Part shown: positions 1 to 6,775 of the stretch, in pieces
Numbering within the stretch: position 1 is the first letter of the stretch
How the letters are laid out: each line of letters begins with the position of its first letter
DNA from: Saprospiraceae bacterium
GTDB taxonomy: Bacteria > Bacteroidota > Bacteroidia > Chitinophagales > Saprospiraceae
Reading direction: 5' to 3'
Assembly (NCBI GenBank): GCA_007125435.1
Contig: SLDF01000232.1
Span: forward strand, 1-24,031
DNA: 24,031 nucleotides
Notes under the pieces: generated by a model
The model's database searches: none
The model's input: the letters and a program-made list of their open reading frames with translations, nothing else
Told to the model about the DNA's origin: nothing
Made by a program: the position numbers and the translations under genes

Positions 1-2
1 CT

Positions 3-1103
3 GACTCTTCTATTCATTACGCCGATATGGGTATTTCTATGGCTTCTGAATCGGCTCTGTCTCTGCTTCTCGTAGACCTGTATGATGTGAAGACTCGTTC
101 TTACATACTGAAGGGTGATCAAATCAGCGCACAGCAATATCTGGATTTAGCAAACAATCTCAGAGATAGTATCTTCCAGCAGAGAACAGCAGATATCAGT
201 GCTGTTTACGCGGTTCAGCTGGGACTACGAGATAAAGAGCAGTCACTCCAAATGACACAAATGGATCTGTCCTATGCCCAAAAACATAGGAGAAATCAAG
301 CCCTCATTTTTGTATTGGTCATCCTCTCTCTCTTGGGATTGATACTGGGTCTTCGCAAGCGCCTACAATACAAAAACAAACTGATCACACAGCAACAATT
401 GATTAGCGAGGCCGATAAGCGCCATGAAAAAAAGAAATATGAGCTTTCTATCCTACAGAGCATCCTGGAAACACAGGAAGACGAGCGCAGACGTATCGGC
501 AAAGACCTACACGACTCTATTGGCAGCCTCCTGGCAACAGTCAAGCTGCACGTACAGGCACTAGGTATGAAAAACCCTGGAATCCAGCACCATGACAACT
601 TCAATAAGGTGAATGCCATGCTAGATAGTACCCATGAAGAGATAAGAAGAATATCCCATGATATGGCTCCGGAAACCGTCATGCAGCTTGGTATTAAAGA
701 AGCCATTTTTGATCTTGTCGAATTCTATACACATGATAATATTAGACTCACTACCGATCTTAGTGCGTGGCATCATACACCCACCAAAAGAGAAGCCATC
801 TTTTTGTACCGCATCATACAGGAGTTGTTGCAAAATGCCCTACGACATGCCTCCGCCTCTCACATCCATATTGTCATCAAGGATATAGGTCATGGAGAAT
901 ATTTGTGCATTGTAGAGGACGATGGACATGGTTTCGATATTAGACAAGAGTCACAAGGCCTTGGTATTAAGAATATCCACGATCGTTTACGCTATCTCAG
1001 AGGGTCCATTAAGATAACTAGTCATGCATCATATGGTACGCGATTCGAGATGAAGATACCTGTCTCCAGTTCTATTTCTGAAGAGCATTCTGAAATCAAT
1101 TAG
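3..1103 (+). CDS. Sensor histidine kinase, NarL/LuxR-partner type (5' truncated by window edge)
   Basis: The frame is open to the left edge, so the N-terminus is missing; the first in-window ATG is at 27. Residues are numbered from that Met. Residues 1-90 are helical and TPR-like in character, as in many Bacteroidota kinases with N-terminal TPRs. A single membrane helix lies at about 91-109, followed by a charged coiled linker. The HisKA_3-type dimerisation box has ERRRIGKDLHDS with phospho-acceptor His162. The HATPase domain shows an N box (ELLQNALRHA, Asn270), G1 (DDGHGF, 298-303) and G2 (GLGIKNI, 311-317). By family it autophosphorylates and passes phosphate to a NarL/LuxR-type response regulator. 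No regulator gene follows, so the partner is upstream of the window or elsewhere. The signal sensed cannot be told from the sequence. Confidence 0.93.
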   Translation, partial: DSSIHYADMGISMASESALSLLLVDLYDVKTRSYILKGDQISAQQYLDLANNLRDSIFQQRTADISAVYAVQLGLRDKEQSLQMTQMDLSYAQKHRRNQALIFVLVILSLLGLILGLRKRLQYKNKLITQQQLISEADKRHEKKKYELSILQSILETQEDERRRIGKDLHDSIGSLLATVKLHVQALGMKNPGIQHHDNFNKVNAMLDSTHEEIRRISHDMAPETVMQLGIKEAIFDLVEFYTHDNIRLTTDLSAWHHTPTKREAIFLYRIIQELLQNALRHASASHIHIVIKDIGHGEYLCIVEDDGHGFDIRQESQGLGIKNIHDRLRYLRGSIKITSHASYGTRFEMKIPVSSSISEEHSEIN

Positions 1104-1128
1104 GTATAGTGATATGATTGTATTTTGA

Positions 1129-1328
1129 GCGTGCCCCCTTATACCCAAAGCTCAAGGAGTCCCCAATACTTTAGCGGATTGGGTATAAGGGGTCGGGCTA
1201 TCCGCTTGTATTCACAGGGCTAGCATAGGGTGTCGCAGCAGATGCGAGCGGCTTCTTGCCAGTCGCCATCACATCTGCGCTCCACCATCTATGCTAGCCC
1301 TGCTCATATCGCTACTATCCCTCACGCG
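1129..1328 (-). repeat. Dispersed structured repeat, copy A (reverse orientation)
   Basis: Read on the minus strand it starts with GCGTGAGGGATAG and GATATGAG, and it ends with AATACAAGCGGATAGCCCGA and a GGGCACGC box. These end blocks are shared with copies at 3025-3197 and 19148-19298. The inside is different: a perfect 13-bp stem (1215-1227 with 1290-1302) encloses about 62 bases. A second perfect 14-bp stem (1135-1148 with 1179-1192) replaces the shorter stems seen at the same place in the other copies. Conserved ends, a variable inside and kept pairing suggest a structured RNA or a non-coding mobile element. The family is not identified. Confidence 0.8.
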
Positions 1329-1394
1329 GGAGAGAGTTCTTAGCTGTGAGTTTCAAGCTACAAGCTAATAGTTAAGTGTATTATGTTTTCGACT

Positions 1395-1483
1395 GCGTTC
1401 GGCGAACGCCTCACTCCGGCTGTTTAGGCAAACGTTCGGCTACCGCCTCCGTTTGCTGTTTTTTCTACGAGCACTCCATGCTC
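1395..1483. repeat. Three successive small hairpins with a shared CTGTT tail
   Basis: There are three inverted repeats in a row: GCGTTC/GAACGC (1395-1409), GCAAACG/CGTTTGC (1428-1456) and GAGCA/TGCTC (1469-1483). Each is followed within a few bases by CTGTT. The middle one is followed by a run of six T, so it could work as a weak terminator on the plus strand, but it lies about 325 bases after the kinase gene. The pattern looks like a degenerate tandem array of a hairpin unit. Confidence 0.45.
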
Positions 1484-1676
1484 TTCGCTGTTAAGGCTTC
1501 AAGATTACTTTAGGCTTTCAAGTATTTATGGGCATTTCTGTGCACTTCTTGAAATATTACAAGGCAACTATCCCGATAACCGAAGTCAAACAGCACGATC
1601 CGAAAACAATAGATTCAGAGCTGGGATGAGCCTTTAAGTTGTACTTTCAGGTATGGTGCTTAATGGAATCATCAGG

Positions 1677-1704
1677 TTGTAATATGATTATTTTCATAGT
1701 TTTG
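1677..1704 (+). promoter_or_regulatory. Candidate Bacteroidota sigma-A promoter for the 1735 lipoprotein
   Basis: TAGTTTTG at 1697-1704 matches the Bacteroidota -7 consensus TAnnTTTG. A TTG at 1677-1679 lies 17 bases upstream as a possible -33 element. Transcription would start near 1711 and give a leader of about 24 bases before the ATG at 1735. The match is by pattern only. Confidence 0.4.
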
Positions 1705-1734
1705 CAGGAGGAGAGTTTGAAAATAACGTAGTGT

Positions 1735-2739
1735 ATGTTATCAAGGGTAAAATTAGAGAATAGACCAGTACTGTTATTGAGTTTGTTCTTGGTTGTACTG
1801 GTGGCATTTTCATCATGTAGTAGATGGAACACTGTTGCATTGACACCCAATTTGGGAAAGAGCGGTTGTGGTCAATCTGTGGATCAACCGTACACAAAAG
1901 AAGATATGCCAAAGCCTATCCATGAGATAGCATTAGACACATTATTGCTCCAGAATTTTTCATTTCAGTCACTCAATATTGCCAATGCCATAGGGGTACT
2001 TGATCAACTTAAGGACTTATTATTGCTACATAAGAGCTATGAGGAGGCTCCTGATCTAGAAAAAAGAATAGACATCATGGCAGCTACCCATCGTATCAAT
2101 AATACAATCGCTTCCTCTGCATTGGAAATCACAGCTATCGCCAGCGAATTGGACTGTGAAGAAGAGCGAGCTGACCAAATAGCTACGTATTTGAAAAAGA
2201 AGGAAGACAACGCTTCTACTCTTCTCACTGTCGGTGCTATTGTAGTCGGTGCTTCTGGTGCTATTGCTGTTGGTGTCTTGCTAGCTAACGGCCTGGTGGG
2301 CAACTTTCCCGATTATATAGGCATAGGTACCGGACTTGTCGAAGCTGCGCTGGGTATTCTGATATTGCTCAACAAAAAGAAAGTCGTGTACCATCACCCG
2401 AGGAATGCACTGGCTGATATATGGTTAGGCACGGAGACATCAAAGATTTTTCCTGCACCGGTATGGTACTACTTATATTATGAACATAATGGCAGTGATG
2501 AGCCATCGATAAGAATCCAGCTGATCGATAGGTGGATGAGTTTTGGCCAGATTGCAAAGATTAAAGAGAAAAAGAAAGAAAAAGTGTACGATTTACTATT
2601 TGGTGAGGGTGGTAAGTACACGGCAGAGCAATTGTTTAATAGATCTGATATGCATGACCAGATAGAGGCACAGATCAACCTCATGTCCAGACATTTAAGA
2701 TTATTGAGCGTAGAGATACAGAGTCTGGATAGGGGTTAA
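1735..2739 (+). CDS. Predicted lipoprotein of unknown function with an internal hydrophobic hairpin
   Basis: I do not recognise this 334-residue protein. It starts at ATG 1735, because an in-frame TAG at 1729 excludes longer forms. The first 28 residues form a signal peptide with a lipobox-like end (AFSSC, Cys28); the Phe at -3 is not ideal. Residues about 75-150 look helical and charged. Residues about 159-214 are strongly hydrophobic and Gly/Ala-rich (two spans separated by a short NFPDY loop), ending in a KKK cluster. The C-terminal 120 residues are soluble, with a Lys/Glu-rich stretch near 275-285. A lipoprotein with a further membrane hairpin is unusual; the protein could instead be a three-span inner-membrane protein. 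It stands alone between two non-coding repeat regions, so context gives no function. Confidence 0.8.
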   Translation: MLSRVKLENRPVLLLSLFLVVLVAFSSCSRWNTVALTPNLGKSGCGQSVDQPYTKEDMPKPIHEIALDTLLLQNFSFQSLNIANAIGVLDQLKDLLLLHKSYEEAPDLEKRIDIMAATHRINNTIASSALEITAIASELDCEEERADQIATYLKKKEDNASTLLTVGAIVVGASGAIAVGVLLANGLVGNFPDYIGIGTGLVEAALGILILLNKKKVVYHHPRNALADIWLGTETSKIFPAPVWYYLYYEHNGSDEPSIRIQLIDRWMSFGQIAKIKEKKKEKVYDLLFGEGGKYTAEQLFNRSDMHDQIEAQINLMSRHLRLLSVEIQSLDRG

Positions 2740-3235
2740 AGCGCCTAAAGCTAGAGGCAGTATCTGCGAAGGCTAACGTGTTGTTCACCAGTATAGGTCG
2801 TATTGCGATTATTCAAACTCTAAAGAATGCTCACCATACACTTGTAAATCCTCTATGATTTATTTCCTTACTCTGCTGAAGGGCAATGACCAATTCGAAG
2901 CAATATGGTTGACTTAATATCCAATCAGATGGTTAATGGTAGGGTTTGTGACTGTCTCAGCGTCAGCCTTACTCGCTAAAAATTACTATCCTTTGTCACT
3001 GACCTTCATTGTAGGTAATCACTTGCGTGAGGGATAGCAGCGATATGAGTGGCTGACGAATGGATAGCAGGAACATGTAGATAGGGGCGACCGGAGGAAG
3101 CCACTAGATGCATTGTGACTGCCCATGAGGCAGTCAGGAATACAAGCGAATAGCCCGACCTCTTGCTCGACCGTAGGGAGAGTAAGAGGGCACGCCCGAA
3201 ACCATCAAAAGAAAGTGTATTCTCTTCCTAGCCCA
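2740..3235. other. Non-coding spacer with repeat copy B
   Basis: About 500 bases between convergent genes. The first 285 bases show no reading frame or repeat that I can support. Bases 3025-3197 are repeat copy B. No strong T-tailed hairpin is visible for either flanking gene. Confidence 0.65.
3025..3197 (+). repeat. Dispersed structured repeat, copy B
   Basis: It is nearly identical to copy C (19148-19298) and shares its end blocks with copy A. The inside holds a stem GTGGCT/AGCCAC (3049-3054 with 3099-3104) and an 8-bp perfect hairpin TGACTGCC-CATGA-GGCAGTCA (3116-3136). Near the right end is a 10-bp stem (3159-3168 with 3180-3189, one G-T pair). The corresponding stem in copies A and C has a different sequence but still pairs. 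Confidence 0.8.
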
Positions 3236-3943
3236 TCACACATTATCATTTTCTCTAATATCTTGCAGGGCTAAAGGTATGCCTTTGGTAGCTGGGGACT
3301 GGATGATGCGCACACGATTTTTGAAGGCATTGTCTATGGGGCCTGGATTGGGATCGATGTAATAAATGCGGGCGTGATGCGGGGCATATTGATAGAGCAT
3401 GGCTGCGGGATACACCATGAGGGAGGTGCCGACGATGATAACGTAGTCAGCCTCGCTCACCTCCATCTGCGCTGACTCAAACTCGGGGATTTGCTCACCA
3501 AACCAAACGATGTGAGGTCTTAGCTGCCTCCCGTCTTCTGCCTTGTCACCGAGATTGATATCTTCTGTCCAATCGTAGATCAACTCGGGGGCAAATTCAC
3601 TTCTGGCTTTGGTCAGCTCGCCGTGTAAATGTATAATTCGATTACTCCCTGCACGCTCATGGAGGTCGTCTACATTCTGGGTGACAATGGTAACGGTAAG
3701 CCAATCCTGAGCCTCAGCAAGGGCAAGGTGTCCTTTATTGGGCTTCACTTTCTTTAGTTGCCTACGACGTTGATTATAAAAGTCTAAAACGAGAGCTTTA
3801 TTTTTGTTCCAGCCCTGAGGGGATGCGACTTCCATGATATCGTGTCCTTCCCAGAGTCCATCCGCATCTCTAAATGTCGATATGCCGCTCTCAGCACTCA
3901 TGCCGGCTCCGCTGATTACAACTAAATGTTTATTTCTGTCCAT
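3236..3943 (-). CDS. cobB: NAD-dependent protein deacylase, sirtuin (SIRT5/CobB-like class III), zinc-cysteine-less
   Basis: This 235-residue cytoplasmic sirtuin removes acyl groups from protein lysines using NAD. Visible motifs are GAGMSAESGI (12-21), FRD (24-26), QNVD (89-92), HLHG with catalytic His107, and GTSL in the second Rossmann half. Tyr56 and Arg59 in FYNQRRRQL match the pair that selects succinyl/malonyl-lysine in SIRT5 and CobB. The segment after His107, up to RPHIVWFGE, normally carries the four zinc-binding Cys. Here it has none, and the whole protein has no Cys, so the small domain must fold without zinc. It starts at ATG 3943, seven bases after the stop of the NAD(P)HX repair gene, so the two are very likely co-transcribed. 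Confidence 0.95.
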   Translation of the reverse strand: MDRNKHLVVISGAGMSAESGISTFRDADGLWEGHDIMEVASPQGWNKNKALVLDFYNQRRRQLKKVKPNKGHLALAEAQDWLTVTIVTQNVDDLHERAGSNRIIHLHGELTKARSEFAPELIYDWTEDINLGDKAEDGRQLRPHIVWFGEQIPEFESAQMEVSEADYVIIVGTSLMVYPAAMLYQYAPHHARIYYIDPNPGPIDNAFKNRVRIIQSPATKGIPLALQDIRENDNV

Positions 3944-3950
3944 GGTAAAA

Positions 3951-5477
3951 TTATTTTTTTATTGCAGTAGGAAAAATGTCGTTCAGTGCCATTGGTAAAT
4001 GGTCTACAAGATCACTGGCTGATAGTGCATTTGGGTGGTAAGTGTCTGTCCATCTGTCAGCGGTATATCCATGCATAAAGACACCAAAAATAGCAGCTTC
4101 TAAGGGCGTGTATTGCTGAGCAAGTAGGCCGCCAATGATACCGGCCAATGCATCACCTGATCCAGCCTTCGCTAAGCCTGCGTTGCCTGTAGAGTTGTAA
4201 TAAATATGGCCTTGATGATCAGATACCAATGTATGGTGGCCTTTGAGTACGATGATAATGCCGTATTTTTTGCTTATATTCCTTTGTGTATGCACTCTGG
4301 CAATGGTGTCTTCATGGGGTCCAAATAGACGATCAAATTCTTTAGGGTGGGGTGTTAGAATAGATGAAGAAGGTAATATCTCAAGAAAGTCGGTGCGCTT
4401 TGAAAGTATATTAAGGCCATCTGCATCTATTATTGTGGGTACATCTGACAGGTCTAATAGTTGGTCAAGGAGGTCAGCAGCTTTTGTATCTGTGCCAATG
4501 CCGGGTCCGATCAGAAGGCTGTTAGCTTTTTGAAGCTGGCTGGCATCGGAGGTGAGCACAACTTCTGGGTTGTGCAGTACCAGAGGATGTTGAAAGTAAC
4601 CATTAATGTATGCCTGTACTAAGCCTGCACCGATGCGATAGGCTGCTCTGGATGCTATGAGGGCGGCACCAGGCATATTGTCACTGCCACAAAAGCAAAA
4701 TAGCCGTCCGTGGTTACCCTTGTGACTCCAGGTTGATCTTGGTTTATAAATGGCCTTAATGCTCTGTAAGGATATAAGAAAATCCAATGTGGACTCTAAA
4801 TCCGGAAATTCCGGCAGTAAGCCAATAGAAGAAAAGAAAGCATGCCCAAAGAACTGTCCTGACTCCGGCCAAAGGGATGAGCGCTTTGGTATCTCAAAAG
4901 AGAATGTGTAGTCGGCAGATATAACAGGCCAATCAGGGATACTGTCACCAGGACAACCGGATGGCAAGTCAATAGAGACGACGGTACAATGCGCGCTGTT
5001 AATAGTTTCTATAATATCTGTCCAGGGTTGTCGTACCGGGTCAGAAATACCTGTACCAAATATGGCATCTACGACAACAATTGGAGTTTCATTAGTCGAG
5101 TGGGGGAGATAGGACGCCAACTCCTCAATGCCATGTATTTTCAATTCTTCTTTATTGGGAAGAATATCGAAGTTTTTTCTGCGGTCAGCTGTTTGTTTTG
5201 AGGGCCATAGCTGCGTGAAGACATGCACTGTATAGTCAAGATGGACAAGCAATCTGGCCACAGCCAGACCATCGCCACCATTATTGCCATTACCTGCAAT
5301 GATGTAAATCAGTGAGGAATGAGGGTGGAATCTTTGGGTGAACCAATGTGTAAAAACATTAGCAGCAGTTTCCATTAAATCGATTGAGGAGATAGGTTTA
5401 TGTTTTATGGTAAACTGATCCCAACCCTTTATAATTTCAGAGTGTAATAAGGGTGTCATGTATGGTTTAAGGAACAT
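3951..5477 (-). CDS. nnr: Bifunctional NAD(P)H-hydrate epimerase / ADP-dependent NAD(P)HX dehydratase
   Basis: This enzyme repairs hydrated, damaged NADH and NADPH. The N-terminal YjeF_N epimerase (about 1-220) makes R and S forms interconvert, and has the GNGNNGGDG loop (62-70) and a DAIFGTG motif. The C-terminal ribokinase-like dehydratase (about 240-505) converts S-NAD(P)HX back with ADP. It shows KGNHG, GPGIG, DADGLN, LTPHPKEF and the catalytic GSGD (Asp442). The 508-residue length is normal for the fused form. The start could be Met1 or Met7; either gives a complete epimerase fold. It is the first gene of an operon with the sirtuin (7-base gap). Its promoter should lie in the AT-rich 239-bp divergent spacer. 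Confidence 0.96.
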   Translation of the reverse strand: MFLKPYMTPLLHSEIIKGWDQFTIKHKPISSIDLMETAANVFTHWFTQRFHPHSSLIYIIAGNGNNGGDGLAVARLLVHLDYTVHVFTQLWPSKQTADRRKNFDILPNKEELKIHGIEELASYLPHSTNETPIVVVDAIFGTGISDPVRQPWTDIIETINSAHCTVVSIDLPSGCPGDSIPDWPVISADYTFSFEIPKRSSLWPESGQFFGHAFFSSIGLLPEFPDLESTLDFLISLQSIKAIYKPRSTWSHKGNHGRLFCFCGSDNMPGAALIASRAAYRIGAGLVQAYINGYFQHPLVLHNPEVVLTSDASQLQKANSLLIGPGIGTDTKAADLLDQLLDLSDVPTIIDADGLNILSKRTDFLEILPSSSILTPHPKEFDRLFGPHEDTIARVHTQRNISKKYGIIIVLKGHHTLVSDHQGHIYYNSTGNAGLAKAGSGDALAGIIGGLLAQQYTPLEAAIFGVFMHGYTADRWTDTYHPNALSASDLVDHLPMALNDIFPTAIKK

Positions 5478-5716
5478 GATGCAATAATTATGTTATATAT
5501 GTATAATAATATTTATCAGTAAAGTTTAAATATAAGAACCTTTTGCAAAAAAGTAAGGTATACAGATATAACATTAATGGATAATACATATATTTGTCAC
5601 AGTTTAATGATAGTCCCATTAAATCCAGACAAATAAACTACTAAGGTCTCACATATGGTATAATATTTGCGGTATATAGCAAATATATTATTGTTAACAA
5701 TAAAACAGTCCATGTT
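5478..5716. promoter_or_regulatory. Divergent, AT-rich promoter region between nnr and the PorP/SprF operon
   Basis: This 239-base spacer lies between divergently read genes, so promoters for both should be here. TATATTTG at 5589-5596 fits the Bacteroidota -7 consensus TAnnTTTG on the plus strand, but it has no clear -33 partner and would give a leader of about 115 bases. I see no convincing -7 match on the minus strand. Confidence 0.45.
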
Positions 5717-6745
5717 TTGAGGCAAATTTACATTTCATCATTTTTGTGGTGTGTGCTTATTTTATTGTGTTTAAGCACTTCGGTGAGGGGGCAGGATTTG
5801 CACTACTCTCAGTTTTACCATTCACCACTCAATCTTAACCCTGCCTTGACAGGTGTCTTCAATGGCGACGTAAGGTTCATGGGCAATTTCAGGGACCAAT
5901 GGAGAAGTGTTCCCGTTCCCTATACGACATTTACCGGGGCTTTTGATATGAAAGTTAATCCTAGAAACTCTGAGAAGGGATTTTGGGGTTTTGGTATCAA
6001 TTTCAATTACGATGAGGCTGGTTTTGTTAAGTTGAGTTTGATCAATCTAGGCATAAGCGGTTCATACACTGCTATTCTCAATCAAAATAATTTCTTGACG
6101 GCTGGCTTGCAACTGGGCGGCGCCCAGCGAGCCATCAATGATGCCAGCATAACCACCGGCAATCAGTTTACAGGGTTACAATTTGACCCTACCTTACCAA
6201 TTGGAGAGAACTTTGATCAGGTTAATTTCCTATATTTTGATGTGAGTGCCGGATTGAATTATCGTTTGCAAGGGAACGATGGCAGAAGTAAGCTGGACTT
6301 AGGAGGTGGATATTTTCACATCAATAGGCCTCAACAGAGATTTTTAGATGAGGCACAAGATAATCCGCTCCCATCAAGATTTTCATTTCACGGTCTAGGA
6401 GCGCTTAAATTGACCAATGGATTAGATCTAATCGCCCATGGTTTATATCAGTTTCAGGGGCCTAACAATGAGACTGTCCTGGGACTGGGAGGAAAGATAT
6501 ATGTGAACCAGAGGAGAGGAAAAGAATTGGCTGTGGCATTGATTGCGAATTGGAGAGTTGATGATGCTATTATACCGGCACTAGAGTTTCACTATAAGAC
6601 ATGGCATGTAGGTTTGAGTTATGATATCAATTATTCTGACTTTGTGCAGGCAACTAATAGGAGGGGAGGCCCAGAGTTATCTCTATCCTATAGAATCTTG
6701 CGCGTGAAGCCGTTGGGTACATTCAAAACTTGCCCAATTTATTAA
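5717..6745 (+). CDS. PorP/SprF family outer-membrane protein (type IX secretion associated)
   Basis: This is a 342-residue PorP/SprF-family beta-barrel. Residues 1-25 form a signal peptide (hydrophobic core LWCVLILLCLS, cut before Gln26). The family start follows: QDLHYSQFYHSPLNLNPALTG, then a run of aromatic/Gly beta strands to a C-terminal strand region. The start is TTG at 5717: the nearby ATG at 5712 is out of frame and stops at once, and I find no in-frame ATG just upstream that would keep the signal peptide. In Flavobacterium, SprF-like proteins are needed for secretion or surface attachment of type B-sorted proteins made from neighbouring genes. The two type B proteins just downstream are the likely clients here (inference). 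It leads a tight operon, with a short gap to the next gene. Confidence 0.93.
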   Translation: MRQIYISSFLWCVLILLCLSTSVRGQDLHYSQFYHSPLNLNPALTGVFNGDVRFMGNFRDQWRSVPVPYTTFTGAFDMKVNPRNSEKGFWGFGINFNYDEAGFVKLSLINLGISGSYTAILNQNNFLTAGLQLGGAQRAINDASITTGNQFTGLQFDPTLPIGENFDQVNFLYFDVSAGLNYRLQGNDGRSKLDLGGGYFHINRPQQRFLDEAQDNPLPSRFSFHGLGALKLTNGLDLIAHGLYQFQGPNNETVLGLGGKIYVNQRRGKELAVALIANWRVDDAIIPALEFHYKTWHVGLSYDINYSDFVQATNRRGGPELSLSYRILRVKPLGTFKTCPIY

Positions 6746-6775
6746 CATCAATCCATGGACATAACAGAATTAAAG

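Larger units (their letters stand above)
1104..1734. other. Non-coding spacer with repeat copy A and a hairpin run
   Basis: About 630 bases with no credible gene. It holds dispersed repeat copy A (1129-1328), a run of three small hairpins (1395-1483) and a candidate promoter just before the next gene (1677-1704). The rest (about 1500-1670) is AT-rich and shows nothing I can name. Confidence 0.7.

Noticed and set aside
296..706. Minus-strand open frame of 136 residues opposite the histidine kinase
   Set aside because: The plus frame has all histidine kinase motifs across this stretch, so the reverse frame is a shadow.
3025..3197. The dispersed repeat as a riboswitch for the adjacent gene
   Set aside because: Copies lie after gene ends or far from starts, in both orientations and beside unrelated genes, which does not fit a cis-acting metabolite switch.
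5712..5722. ATG at 5712 as start of the PorP/SprF gene
   Set aside because: It is in another frame and meets TGA at once (ATG TTT TGA). TTG 5717 gives an intact signal peptide.
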